DNA from: Aphrocallistes beatrix
Taxonomy: Eukaryota; Porifera; Hexactinellida; Sceptrulophora; Aphrocallistidae
Length of the DNA stretch: 64,000 bases
Direction of reading: 5' to 3'
NCBI GenBank assembly: GCA_963281255.1
Contig: OY725500.1
Location: forward strand, 2,283,330-2,347,329
Shown in pieces: positions 33,345 to 45,321 of this stretch. The position numbers and the translations under genes were made by a program. A model generated the notes under the pieces. It had not been told where the DNA came from. It saw nothing but the letters and a program-made list of their open reading frames with translations, and searched no databases. Numbering within the stretch: position 1 is the stretch's first letter; each line of letters begins with the position of its first letter.

Positions 33345-33451
33345 TTTTTCAAGATCTTATTGTGTAATTCTACAAGTCCGTTGCTTTGCGGATGATATGC
33401 GGTTGTAGACCGATCATTTATCTTCAAAGATTGGTGGTATTGCTTGAATTC

Positions 33452-34241
33452 CTGCAAAAATGAACAAAATATAACACCTACAAATGACATTGGCTCTCCA
33501 TGCTCAGGGTTTGAAAAATAGTCCAATAGTCTAAAAAAATAGTTAAACCTATCTTTAAATCTATGAGTTAATCTCTATTTTAAAGGCTGTGAAAATTGAG
33601 ATGTACTCAAATAGTTTTCGCTAACTAATTAACTTTACATCAAGAATCGGCTAAACGAAAACATATCAAATGTTGAGTTATCAAGATGATTTAAAGTTAA
33701 TCAAATATTGAGGTATACATACCAAATTCATTCATATTTCTTGGAATCAAACCAGGACATTACAAGCGGATAGATGATCGGATGATGTACGACAGATAAG
33801 GGCCAATTTAGAACAGGGCATCCGGAACTAATAATGGTTTTAACTTTGCTAAGTACAGAACAAAAAATTTAGTGGAAATTTAAGATGAGAATATTACTTG
33901 GATGGTGATTTAAAGTTATAATAAATTAACTTTTTGGAAAAATCTTATTGAATTGAGTAGAATAGCAATTAGCAACTTCAAAATTCCGCATAGTGTAATG
34001 TAATAGAAAAGTATTGGCAAATCTAGTATGGATTAGCATACGCAGAAGCCAAAATTGATTTACTGATTTCTCGTGATAACTTCATAATTGGAAGCAAAGA
34101 TTCACCCACGAATTTTACATTACCAGTACTATCCAAAAACACCATTTAACCGAAGATATGGGAAGGTCAAAAAATTGCCTATCAATGACCTTAATTATAG
34201 TTGTTTAATCAACGTTGTTTGATAAAACTTCTCAAACTGAC
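33452..34241 (-). other. intron 3 of the integrase gene
   Basis: 790 bp, donor GTCAGTTT and acceptor TTTTGCAG. Its removal restores the D,D35E spacing of the catalytic core, strong support for splicing. Confidence 0.7.
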
Positions 34242-34552
34242 CTTACTCTGGAACTCGGGACCCTGATCGTGCTGGATAATGCATGGAGTGCCATATGTCA
34301 GATATATGCGGCGTAATTCTTGAAGTACTTCCCGAGAACGCTTTGACTTAAGTGGCCGTGCTACCACATATTTCGAAAGATAACAAACTGCAACCAAAAG
34401 ATGTAAATACCCAGCTTCACTTATAGGTAGATTACATTTCAGTCTATCCCAATATGCTGCCATGGCCTTTCTGGTGGGGGAATAGGTTGGAGAAGACGGT
34501 TCGGCTTAGGATTTGGTGCTGCTGTCTTCTGGCAGGTGTCACAAGTTTTTAC

Positions 34553-34642
34553 CTAAGAAATGTGACTATATAATGTCGTTAACATATGTTAAAGTAAGCG
34601 GTTATTAACAAGTAGAATTCAAAATTATATAATCATACTGAC
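34553..34642 (-). other. intron 2 of the integrase gene
   Basis: 90 bp, donor GTCAGTAT and acceptor TTTCTTAG. Removal places the zinc-site cysteines (KTCDTC) directly after DEVKNY, as in integrase N-terminal domains. Confidence 0.65.
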
Positions 34643-34816
34643 GTAATTCTTAACCTCATCATACATTCCAATCCAAGAGTATTCTAACCGGATATCGGTC
34701 AATGTGGCGTTTATCCCAGGGTGATGAGAGTCATGGTATAGCTTGAGAATATCAGGCACTTTTGACTTGAGCGGACATTGACGAAATACTTCACTCCCAT
34801 CAGGAAGCTGGACTTT

Positions 34817-34898
34817 CTATACAATTAGATAAGTATATTTGTAAGGTTCAATCGCTCATAAGTGCTACTTCAAGATCATTACAAATTGTTAAACTTAC
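34817..34898 (-). other. intron 1 of the integrase gene
   Basis: 82 bp, donor GTAAGTTT and acceptor TTGTATAG on the minus strand. Removal joins LFR to KVQLPDG in phase 0. Confidence 0.7.
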
Positions 34899-35373
34899 TC
34901 GAAAAAGGATGTTTCCTTCCGTCGCACGAAAATTTGATGCATTTTTCTGTAATTTCTCTTCAGGCTTTTGTCATTGATTATATTCGCAGGATACTGACCA
35001 AGTAATAGAAAATCACATAATTTAGTATGGTCTGTTGGATCCATCGAGTTTTCTGATTTGACTGAAATGCTTCTGTTGTAGCATGTTTTATCCCAACAAC
35101 AATCTTTGCAAGTTTTGCGATACCCATTTTACGTTAAATCACACCGATATACGTATGTAGTTATATTTTATGTATTCGGTATAACATTCATTATAATAAT
35201 GCTATGGTGTGTTTAGCTCATCATAGAAAATGATGCATCTCCTAGAATGCAAACAGAAACCAATGTTGTGTGTAGCAGATGCAGAGGTAAGCCAAGATGA
35301 AGTAATAAATATGAACAAACCGCAAACTTAGATATCACAATTTAGAATGCTATTAATACACACAATTATATAA

Positions 35374-35425
35374 GGGGGTCATTTTTCTATGTGGGTCATT
35401 TTCCTATGAGGGGTCATTTTTCTAT
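35374..35425. repeat. short tandem repeat (GGGTCATTTTTCTATG)n
   Basis: Three near copies of GGGTCATTTTTCTATG or GGGTCATTTTCCTATG in tandem. Confidence 0.75.
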
Positions 35426-35441
35426 GCAATAGGCCCCTAAC

Positions 35442-35647
35442 CATGGGTTTATCTAGAACTTTCCAATCCGGTACTTTTTCGAAGGTGATAAAAGTTATAT
35501 GGCACCCAAACAGGAGTTTATTTTGTAATTCCAGGGGTGGTGATAGCCCGGTACCAAAATTGAATCCCCACTGCAAGCACCTTGGCTCCTCGGAAGATAC
35601 CAGACTGGCACCTAAAAGTGCCGCCCGAGCACCTAGATAAACCCCTG
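35442..35647. mobile_element. hAT-like MITE, 206 bp
   Basis: A perfect 8-bp duplication CCCCTAAC flanks it (35434-35441 and 35648-35655). Terminal repeats are CATGGGTTTATCTAG and, complemented, CAGGGGTTTATCTAG. It is inserted in a Z element: the right flank continues as Z (CCGAATATTTTGAGAT), while the left flank of Z is lost. Look-alike ORFs on both strands are not genes. Confidence 0.8.
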
Positions 35648-37396
35648 CCCCTAACCCCGAATATTTTGAGATAATTATGAATAATATTTCATATTCCTGG
35701 CACTACAAATGATAATCCATTAGTTTAGAATGAATAAAGAGCGTCCAAAAAGTATATTAGGAAGTTAGAGCGAAAGTCTACTACTTTTAGTTTCCAAGTT
35801 AGGATTTTCGATAAATGCTACGTCATCATTGACAAAAATCTATAACTTACATTCCATAGGATGTACTACAATTATTATCAATGAATCATTTATGTACTCT
35901 CATAAAAAGTATAATAGGAAGTGAACTACTTAGTAAGAATTTGAAATATATTTACAGAGATAGAGAAATATCTCTTTTTGGACCCTGAATGGGCGTTTTT
36001 GACCGAATCTGGGAGGTCCAAAGGCCAAAACTTTCAAAATAATTATCAAAAGTTCTCCAATTTTTCTGTACACATTATTAACGACAATTGTATTCAATGT
36101 TAAGAATAATAGTCACATTTGGAAATATATTATATAATTAGATTAACCATTTTCTAAAATATTCAAAGTTCTCCATATAATTTGTATTACAATCGAATCA
36201 ATAAACTCGAGAAATATTAATTTTTTGACAAACGATTGTTTGAGGAACCTATATATTTTCTCATATATCCTTTCATTTAAGATTATAATATACAAGCGCG
36301 ATTCGCTTGCTTGCGCTGCGCAGCTGGCGGGCACTTTGTCTCCACCAGAGGCTCCCTTCGGTCGCCTGTGGTCACATTGGTTAAATATAAGGGAGATAAC
36401 ATCTCTAAATATGCCTGTCCTACTGTGATAATCGATATCACTCGAAAAATCACCAAATTTGTCAATTTAAAAATGTTTTGATGTCTAATGATGACGTCAT
36501 AACAAAGTGATGAGTCATCATTTTTTGATGATAGTTACAGCATATGTGAGGTATGTTAGTACACAGGTTCTATTAAAATTTCAGCCTTCTATCTCCTATA
36601 ATGGCTAAGTTATGGTTGAATAACTCTGTTGCTTAACTTTTAAAAATGTGACAATGACGTCATAATTCCATGATGAGTCGACATTTTGCTCTGAGCTCAG
36701 AACTTACTGGAGCCATAGCCAAAAGACCCCCACATGCCAAAAATCAGCTTTCTGCGCATTGCAGTTTCTTCAATCAATTCGTTACAGATATATATATATA
36801 TATAAATAAATATACATTAATCGAGTTTTAATAGTAAGGATTATACTATATCTTCAATAGTTTTTAAGATATGACATCGTCCTCTTTCGGGACCATAGAG
36901 AGATATATGCCCGAACTTTACCTATAATAAGCGATATTTCACGAACATATGGTCGGATCCGAACAAATCTTTTTTTGAAACGATCATAATTATACTTATG
37001 ATGCAATGATCGCTAAATGTCTGATTTTAAAAGGGAGATTTCAAGAGCATTATATAAATGAACTCCCTTATAGAGCTTTTTAGGATTTTATTTGACCTTT
37101 CTTCTAAATATTTGTGTTATATAATTTCCTAAGGGGCCAAAACAATGTTTAGGTCAATATCATTAAAAACATATCAAATAGGTTAAAAACTAATTGGTGA
37201 ATGCTTCAAAAACCTCCAATAATTTTTCTATTTTTAGTAAAGCTAAATAAACTTTAGGGGTTAACTCATAAAAATCAAAATAAATACCGTCCAACTAGTA
37301 CTATCAGATGGTAGACCGCTCAGTAATAGAATGAGATTAACAATAAAAATTTCGGGTTTTTTTCACGCCAGGCAAGGTTTTTCGAGGGCGGTATCC
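35648..37396. mobile_element. Z element Z6, left part lost, split by a Helitron
   Basis: Follows the Z consensus from its middle (CCGAATATTTTGAGATAATT) to the right end GAGGGCGGTATCC before TTAA (37397-37400). Helitron H3 occupies 36293-36840. Confidence 0.7.
36293..36840 (-). mobile_element. non-autonomous Helitron H3
   Basis: Lies between A36292 and T36841 inside Z6. Joining the flanks gives GATTATAATATATTATA, which matches the uninterrupted Z copy near 40585-40600, so insertion was A|T with no duplication. Minus-strand start TCCTTACTATTAAAACTCG. Contains a (TA)n tract. Confidence 0.85.
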
Positions 37397-37400
37397 TTAA

Positions 37401-37499
37401 GGTTGGCCTTTCCTAAATAGCTAACTTTTGACTTTTTTAACCGATCCATTTAATGTTTCAAGTGCAGATTTGAATCGCAGAGTTATCTGCAAAATTGCT
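37401..37499. mobile_element. K end fragment
   Basis: Starts GGTTGGCCTTTCCTAAATAG after the TTAA that closes Z6 and matches the K end near 50988-51090. It is cut at the TTAA where K4 begins. Confidence 0.65.
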
Positions 37500-38342
37500 T
37501 TAAGGTTGGTGTTTCCCATGGGATACCTGCGTTTTACTAAAAATGTGCCCAAATTGCTTTTTAACATTTTTAGATCTTTATAGGGGTTCGAAACAATAAT
37601 TTCGATTTTTATAACTCCAGCCCCAATATTTCGCCACTTTGAGCCACTTGTATCACCTGGTGTCGCTCTAAAAACGACACATTTCAATGCGAAATGTCCC
37701 ACAGCTATATCTTCTTTCAACAGTGCTGAATTCATGCTCAGCACTAGATTTCCAGCAATTTGATATATATATTGATCATATTTGGAAACATTTTTGTTTT
37801 ACCGTGCCTAGCAACGGCAAGGAATTCTTTCACATTCCTGACCGCTAGGAAAAGGCAACCAAAATATTATCCAAATATGGTCAATATATATATCAAATTG
37901 CTGGAAATTTAGCGCTGAGCACGAATTCAGTAATGAAATAACGACCTGGCATAGTCAAACAAAGTTATAGATATGGGATTTCGGCGGATACTATCGGACA
38001 TGGTCATTTTTGGGTACACAGTCATAACTGACAACTTTTTCACACCTTTGAAGGTGTCATGATGTGAAAACATTTGATTTGCCATATTTTGTGTTAAGTA
38101 CTACTGTAAGTTGTTGATTTAGGATATTGGGATGTTATTTAATATTAGGATACAGTAAAAACTAATGGAAATCAAGCCTTTCCGAAGAAAATTGCTTTGT
38201 AGCCTGTTTTTTTGCACTCAAAAAAATCAATTTTACAAAGGAGGGATCTTTAGTTACAAAGGTCGTAGAATAAAAAACTCGACGGTTTGGAACGATTTCG
38301 TCACGTAGAACAAAATGATAGTGACAGATTTTCGATATTCTA

Positions 38343-39671
38343 CAGGGTGTTAAGAAATTGATGTCCCATTTTGTACCATACATATTACAATAATGCAAAC
38401 TAGAAATGTGTACTATTTACTTTCCTATGTAATCTCCATTTAATTTTAAACATTTTTTAATGCGTAAAGGCATCCCTGCTATGAGTTTCTCTAGGGTCAC
38501 TGGTGAGAATTCCTTCCAGGCTTCAATTAGTTGATTTTCTAACATTTTTAGGTTTGTTGCGCTCTCCATTGAATCCAGCCTGGTTTGCAAAATTGCCTAG
38601 ACGTTTTCAATCGGATTTAAGTCTGGCGAGTTCGCAGGCCATATATCTTTAGTACAAAATGCCGGCATATTGTTTTTTAGCCATTCCTGGCTTTTCTTAG
38701 AGGTATGTGCTGGGGCCCCATCTTGTTGAAATATCGCTTTGGACCTTTCTGGTAACAATTTTTTCTCCAGAATAGTCCCTGAATCTCTCGTTCGAAGCAT
38801 AGTGGATGTTAGAGATTGTTTCAATATTGTTTCTACATAGTATTCTGATGTCACAGTTTGCCCTTTGGGGATTATGTGGAGGTGTGAGAATGCTTGATAT
38901 AACATCACACCCCACGTCATGATCTTTCCAGGAAATTTGACCTTTTCAGTCGGGGGGACATTGACATTAGATTTTGCCCAAACTCGGTAGTTTTGCTTAT
39001 TTGGAGTGTGAAATAACTCGAAGGAGGACTCATCCGAGAATAAAACCCTCTGCCAGTTTACAATTGTCCAATTCTTTCTCTCATTACAGAATTTTAGGCG
39101 AGCTGTCCTCTGTTTTTCCGTCAATTTGGATTGAACCACGGGTCGAACTTTCAGATTTTTGCGTAAATACCTGTGTACCGTCACTTGGGAGATAGAAAAC
39201 CCTTTAGATTTAAGATTCCTGGAGATAAGTCGTGTGGATTTCATTTTTACCGATTGTCTTGGCAATGACCACTTTGGGCAACATAGTGACGGACGTTTTT
39301 CTTCCACGGCCCCCCTGTTCTGTAGAGACTCGCCAGCCTTGGACCTCAGCAACCAACGCCGAATGGTACTGACAGATACCCCTATATCTTTGGCAACTTT
39401 TTTAATAAAAATTCCAGCTTCTATCATGCAAACTGCACGTGTACGGGCGGCTAGAGTTACTTCTTTGACCATGATTATTTCTAGACTATGAGAATTAAGG
39501 ATATTTGAACAAAAGAATTTTTTTGTATCAACACTTTTTAGAATGAATATAAATTCTATTATTTACAGTATGTAGAAAGAGAATTTGTAGCTAAAACACG
39601 ATTAATTTGGTTAATTAATAATCTTATTTGACTTCAAAAAAGGGACATCAATTTCTTAACAGCCTAGCCTG
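38343..39671 (-). mobile_element. Tc1/mariner element B, DD37E type, nearly intact
   Basis: The left end CAGGGTGTTAAGAAATTGAT and complementary right end (ATCAATTTCTTAACAG) are flanked by TA. The rightmost bases differ slightly from the left end (AGCCTAGCCTG). The empty site is seen in the related K copy near 48295 (GATATTCTACTTTAG). Length 1329 bp. Confidence 0.9.
38417..39472 (-). pseudogene. DD37E Tc1/mariner transposase with one nonsense codon
   Basis: The reading frame runs unbroken from ATG (39472) to TAA (38417-38419), 351 codons, except for one TAG at 38597-38599 where relatives have Trp (NPIENV followed by the stop). The N-terminus (about 1-60) is a helix-turn-helix (KVAKDIGVSVSTIRRWLLRS). 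The catalytic core has LFSDESSFEL, FQQDGAPAHTS and SPDLNPIEN. I count 37 residues between the second Asp and the Glu, which places it in the DD37E group. One substitution (TGG to TAG) separates it from a complete transposase, so activity was recent. A programmed or sequencing explanation is possible but less likely. Confidence 0.85.
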
Positions 39672-40028
39672 TACTTTAGAAACACGTTAAAATATTTTTC
39701 GTTATGAAAATCTGCTTCTAAATATTGTAGCAACGAAATTGGGAAGAAAAATTAATTGGGTTAAAATTGAAAATTCTATTCCTATTATTTTCTTTATTCA
39801 ACCATTTCGTGCAAGAATATTTGAGTAAAGATGCATAAGCCATCGAAGTTTCCTTGAATGTCCTCTATAAATTAGTGATTTGGGGGAAAAAATATTTTTT
39901 CTTGCTTCTTGTGCTCCCGAAAAGTGTAATTTAGCAGATAACTCATCGAGAACAGTTTCCACAAAAAACTTCAGGAGAAAATAATGACAACTTTTTGAGT
40001 TAGTTCTGGAAGGAAACACCAACCTTAA

Positions 40029-41340
40029 CGCTAGTGCCCTCGAAAATTTTGCCTGACGTAAAAAAAATGGCAAATCTTTTTTATTGTTAATCCCATTGTA
40101 TCACTGAGTGGTCTATTATCTAATCTAAATATTTGGACGGTATTTATCTTGATTTCTATAAGTTAACCCACTAAAGTTTAACGTTACTAAAAATTCAAAA
40201 ATTATTGGAGGTTTTCCGGCTCATTCATTAATTAGTTTCTTGCATATTTGATATTTTTTTAATGATATGGACCTCAAAATTGTTTTGGCTCCTTTAGACA
40301 TTGTAAAACACATAGATTTAGGAAAAAGGCATATAAAATCCAATCAAAATATCTTTATAAGGGAGTTCATTTCTAAAATGCTCGGGACATGGCCAGTGTG
40401 ATATCAGATATTTAGTGACAATTGTATCTAAAATAAAATTCTGATTATTTTTAAAAAAATATTGTTCAGATCCGACCATTTGTTCGTAAGTTATTGCTTA
40501 TTATAGGTAAAGTTCGGGCATCATAGCTCTCTATGGTCCAAAAAGAGGCCGATGTCATATCTTAAAAACTATTGAAGATATATAATATATTATAATCTTA
40601 GATGAAAGGATATATATGATAATATATAGGTTCCTGAAACATCTCTTTGTTAAAAATTAAATATTTCTCGACTTATCATTGATTTTATTGTAATACAAAT
40701 TCTATGGAAAACTTTGAAAATATTAGAAAATGGCGAATCTAATCATAGAATATGTATCCAAAGTAGCTATTAAGCTAAACAATCAATGCAACTGTCGCAA
40801 ATAAAGTGTACAGAAAAATTGGAGCACTTTTCGTGATTATTTTGAAGTTCTGGCCTTTTACCTCCTAGATTCGGTCAAAACACTCTATTTATGGTCCAAA
40901 AACAGATACCTCCCTATCTCTGGAAATATATGCCCAAATTCTTAGCTCTCAATTCCTAATATACTTTTTATAACAGTATATATATGATTCTTTGACAATA
41001 ATTGTACTACGTCCTATGGAATGCAGAGTTTATTAGATTTTTATCATGTGATGACGTAGCATTTTTCGAAAATCCTAACTTGGAAACTAAAAGTCATAGA
41101 CTCTTGCTCTAACTTCCTAATATACTTTTTAGAAGCTCTTTATTCATTCTAAATCGATGGATTATACTTTGTAGTGCTAGGACTATGAATTATTTTTCGC
41201 AATTGGTTCAAATTATTCGGGAGTTAGGGGCCTAAAGGAAATTGGTGGATTATCAGTATACTTTTGCTATTTTGTTTGAATTATATCTAATTCATCAGTA
41301 TAAATTCCCATGAATACTTTTATTAATCCTAACAGCTCAT
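40029..41340. mobile_element. Z element Z7, truncated
   Basis: Begins right after the TTAA shared with K4 with a decayed Z end (CGCTAGTGCCCTCGAAAA) and follows Z in the same orientation as Z2 to about 41340. Confidence 0.65.
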
Positions 41341-41804
41341 TTACATACATTGTTCTTAGCATTTTTTTCAAACAGAAAATATTTTTTGTTTTTCATCAGT
41401 TTTCTCGAATATCTTATGATGCCAATAATGAATAGCTAAAAAATATTTTCTACAAGAGATGGTTTGAGATATAGGGTTAAAACTTTCCAAAAACATGTAA
41501 TATGTGATGATTTATATATCTAACGAAGCCGATTTTCTATTTTAAATTTTGTTTCGCGAATTAGTTTGAATTTTGTTGAAAATTTCGAAAAACCCCGAAA
41601 AATCGGCGTTCAGCATACATAATGACATATTATACAAAATTTGGAAAGAAGAGAGCTTAAATACTTCGATCATTGTCTTTCTAATATTTCATTTAAACAA
41701 ATTAGAAGCTAAAACAGTTAATGAATTGTATAGAGTAATTGAAAAATAGTATTGGTTGTATTATAAAAGACGGAAGCGAAAAAATGCAATTTAAAATGAT
41801 CAAA
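41341..41804. other. no feature seen
   Basis: AT-rich sequence without repeat ends or ORF; marks the outer breakpoint of the inverted duplication. Confidence 0.35.
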
Positions 41805-42370
41805 AGTGTGAAAAACTAGTCATTGATGACTGGCAACCCAAAAATAAGCACATTCGATAGTGTTCGCCGGAATCCCAGATAAATAACTTCTTTGAACCAT
41901 GTCAGATCATCATTTGAATGATGAATTCGTGTCCTGCATTGAATTTCCAGCAATTTGATATATATATTGACCATATTCGGAGAATTTTTTAGTTGTCCGC
42001 ACATAGCAACGGCCAGGAATTTTTTCACATTCCTGGCCGTTGCTAGGAATCCGCAGCCAAAGAAATTCTTCAAATGTGTCCAATATATATATCAAATTGC
42101 TGGAAATTTAGTGCAGAGGACGAATTTGGCATTAAAATACTGATCTGAGATGGTTTAAAGAAGTTATGGATATGAGACATTTCGGTTCAAAATGTGTCCT
42201 TTTTGGGCGACACCAGGTGGTTCAAGTGGCTCTAAGTGGAAAAATATTGGCTTTGTTATTCTGAAAATCGAAATTGAGGTTTAGAACCCCTTTAGGTATC
42301 TAAAAATGGTTAAAAAGGTATTTTGGTTGATTTTTGATTAAAAACAATATTCCCATAGGAAAGGGCAACC
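41805..42370. mobile_element. K-type element, partial, with hairpin
   Basis: Right end GGAAAGGGCAACC before TTAA 42371-42374. It is inverted relative to 12530-13095: very similar over about 42190-42370 and more diverged further left. Contains the palindrome at about 41930-42115. Confidence 0.7.
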
Positions 42371-42853
42371 TTAAATGCGAAATGTCCCAATGCTATAACT
42401 TATTTTAACAGTGCCAGATCATCTTTTTAAAACTGAATTCATGCTCAGCACTAGATTTCCATCAATTTGATATATATATTGACCATATTTGGAAATATTT
42501 TTGTTTGACCGTACCTAGCAACGGCCAGAAATTTTTTCACATTCCTGGACATTGCTAAGAACTGGCAACCAAAATATTCTCAAAATATGGTCAATATATA
42601 TATCAAATTGCTGGAGTTTTAGTGCTGAACTCGAATTCAGTATTAAAATTACGATCTGGCATAGTCAAATAAAGTTGTAGATATGGGATTTCGGCGGATA
42701 CTATCAGATGTGGTCATTTTTGGGTCCCCAGTCATAACTGACAACTTTTTAACACTTTTGAAGGTGTCATGAAGTGAAAATCTTTGATATGCCATATTTT
42801 GTAGTTAAGTACTACTATAAGTTGTTAATTAAGGATGTTTGGATGTTATTTAA

Positions 42854-44790
42854 GGATACCGCCCTCGAAAAAACATATGATTTGCATTACAGCATACGAT
42901 GAAAGTAGAGCTATAAGAGATGTTAAGCGTGGGGAGGTATCTCCATCAAGAAATACTGGCACTATCCAAACCGTTTTTGATTCTAATTTCTAGATTTTGA
43001 GATACAGTGTCTCAAAGTCTGTTTTTTAAATTTTCCGCTAGCACATCTTAATGGTAGAAATTTAGGCACTCAATGAATTGTTTAGAACATACCAAGGAAT
43101 CAAACGCTTCCAAAATCGAATCATAGATAGTCTACCATATTTGCAACTTCATAGGACCAGAAGAAAGTTAAAATGACAAATAATGTAAATTTTATCGGTG
43201 TCCGAAAAAAAAGGGCCAAAAAACGGCGAAAAATGTCTGTTTTTTTGGGGAAATCATGAATAAAATCACCGAGTTAGAATATATCCAAAAAATGGTGGTC
43301 CTACGTTCATCGCCTAATGATATGAAACAACTCTTGAAATTTTCAAACTTCTATCTCAAACCAAATTTGAGAAATAATTCTGTAAAGACGGTCAATTTTG
43401 AAATTTTAAAGTCCCGAGATATAGAGATTTTAAGTTTAGGTGTTAAGAAGAATGTAAAATGAGTTATTAATAATGCACATAAGCATCCACAGACATTTAT
43501 TCGCATCCATACTGCTGATTTAGGAATATTAAGCCAAATATTTACCAAAAATAGCAAAAGTACCCTGAAAATCCACAAATTTCCTTGAGGCCCCTAACTC
43601 GGAATATTTTGAGATAATTGTAGATAATATTTCATATTCCTGGCATTGCGAAGTATAATCTATCAGTTTAGAATGAATAAAAAGCTTCCAAAAAGTATAT
43701 TAGGAAGTTAGAGCGAAAGTCTACGACTTTTAGTTTCGAAGTTAGGATTTTCGAAAAATGCTACGTCATCAAATGACAAAAATTTGAAACTTAACATTCC
43801 ATAGGGTGTAGTGCAATTATTATCAAAGAATCATATATGTACACTGATAAAAAGTATATTAGGAAGTGAGAACTAAGAATTTGGACTTGTATTTATAAAG
43901 ATAGAGAGATATCTCTTTTTGGACCCTAAATGGGGGTTTTTGACCGAATCTGGGAGGTCCAAGGCCAGAACTTTCAAAATAATTATCAAAAGTTCTCCAA
44001 TTTTTCTGTACATATTATTAACGGCAATTGTATTCACTATTTAGCATAATTGCTAAATTTGGACACATATTGAATGATTAGATTCGCCATTTTCTAATAG
44101 ATTCAAAGTTCTCCATAGAATTTATATTACAATTAAATCAATGATAAGTCGAGAATTATTTATTTTTTGACAAAGGAATGGTCGAGGAACCTATATATTT
44201 TCGCATATATCCTTTTATTTAAGGATATAATATATTATATATCTACAATAGTTTTTAAGATATGACATCAGCCTCTTTCGGGACCTTAGAGGGATATTAT
44301 GGCCGAACTTTACCTATAATATGCGATATCTCAAGAACAAATGGTCGGATCTGAACAAATTTTTTTTTGAAACGATCAGAATTTATTTCTGACCCAGGAA
44401 TCGCTAAATATCTGAGATCAAACTTGCGATTTCCCGAGGATTATATAAATGAACTCCCTTATTGAGCTATTCTGTTTGGATTTTATTTCCCCATTCTTTT
44501 AAATCTTTGTGTTTTATAATCTCCAAAGGTGTTAAAACAATGTTAAGGTTCATATCATTAAAAAAATATCAAATAAGTTAAAAACTAATTGGTAAATGAG
44601 TTAAAATCCTCTAATAATTTTTCATTTTTTATTAACGCTAAACTTTAGGGGTTATTTCGCAAAAAAGAAAAGAAAATGCCGTCCAAATAGTGCTATCAGA
44701 TGGTAGACCGATCAGTAATACAATGAAATTAGCAATAAAACATTTTGCTGTTTTTTTTACGCCAGGCAAGATTTTTCGAGGGCGGTATCC
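42854..44790. mobile_element. Z element Z8, complete (1937 bp)
   Basis: Flanked by TTAA (42850-42853 and 44791-44794) with ends GGATACCGCCCTCGAAAAA and complement. Inverted, nearly identical partner of Z2. No coding capacity beyond short chance ORFs. Confidence 0.8.
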
Positions 44791-45284
44791 TTAATATAAG
44801 CACGCTTCGCTTGCTTGCGCTGCGCGGCTGGCGGACACTTTGTGTCCACCAGAGGCTCCCTTCTTCGCCTGGGGTAACATTGGTTAATTATAAGGGAGAT
44901 AACATCTCTAAATATGTCCATCTTAGTGTTAAAATCGATTTCACTCGAAAAATCACCAAATTTGTCAATTTAAAAATTTTTGATGCGTAATGATGACGTC
45001 ATAACCAAGTGATGAGTCATCATTTTTTAATGAAAGTCGCATCATATTTGAGGTATGTTAGTATACAGATTCTATTAAAATTTTTAGCCTTCTATCTCCT
45101 ATAATGGCTGAGTTATGCCCGAATAACTATGTTGCTTAACTTTTAAAAATGTGACAATGATGTCATAATCCCATGATGAGTCGAATTTTGCTCTGAACTC
45201 AGAACTTACTGGAGCCATAGCCAAAAGACTCCCACATGCCAAAAATCAACCTTCTACGCCTGGCTGTTTCTTCAATCTATTCGT

Positions 45285-45320
<36 letters not shown>

Positions 45321-45321
<1 letters not shown>

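Larger units (their letters stand above)
32784..35044 (-). pseudogene. spliced retroviral-type integrase gene (GIN1/Ginger-like), damaged
   Basis: Five exons are predicted: 35044-34899, 34816-34643, 34552-34242, 33451-33345 and 33129-32784. The introns have GT..AG ends (GTAAGTTT, GTCAGTAT, GTCAGTTT, GTAAGGCC donors; TTGTATAG, TTTCTTAG, TTTTGCAG, TTTTTTAG acceptors). All junction phases agree once lesions are allowed for. Exon 1 starts at an ATG and has CDFLLLGQYP. Exon 2 has the His half of the HHCC zinc site (YHDSHHPG), exon 3 the Cys half (TCDTC), HIGID and HDQGPEFQ. Exon 4 has AYHPQSNGLVE. Joining exons 3 and 4 gives exactly 35 residues between the second Asp and the Glu (D,D35E). Lesions: one-base losses in exons 1 and 3, and TGA where Trp is expected in exon 5. 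It could be a host gene derived from a gypsy integrase or a Ginger DNA transposon; no terminal repeats were found. Confidence 0.7.
37504..40024. mobile_element. K element K4 carrying a Tc1-type insertion
   Basis: Ends GGTTGGTGTTTCC and GGAAACACCAACC between TTAA 37500-37503 and 40025-40028. It is inverted relative to K3. Without the DD37E element (38343-39671) it is about 1.19 kb. It has the usual central hairpin at about 37735-37925. Confidence 0.75.
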
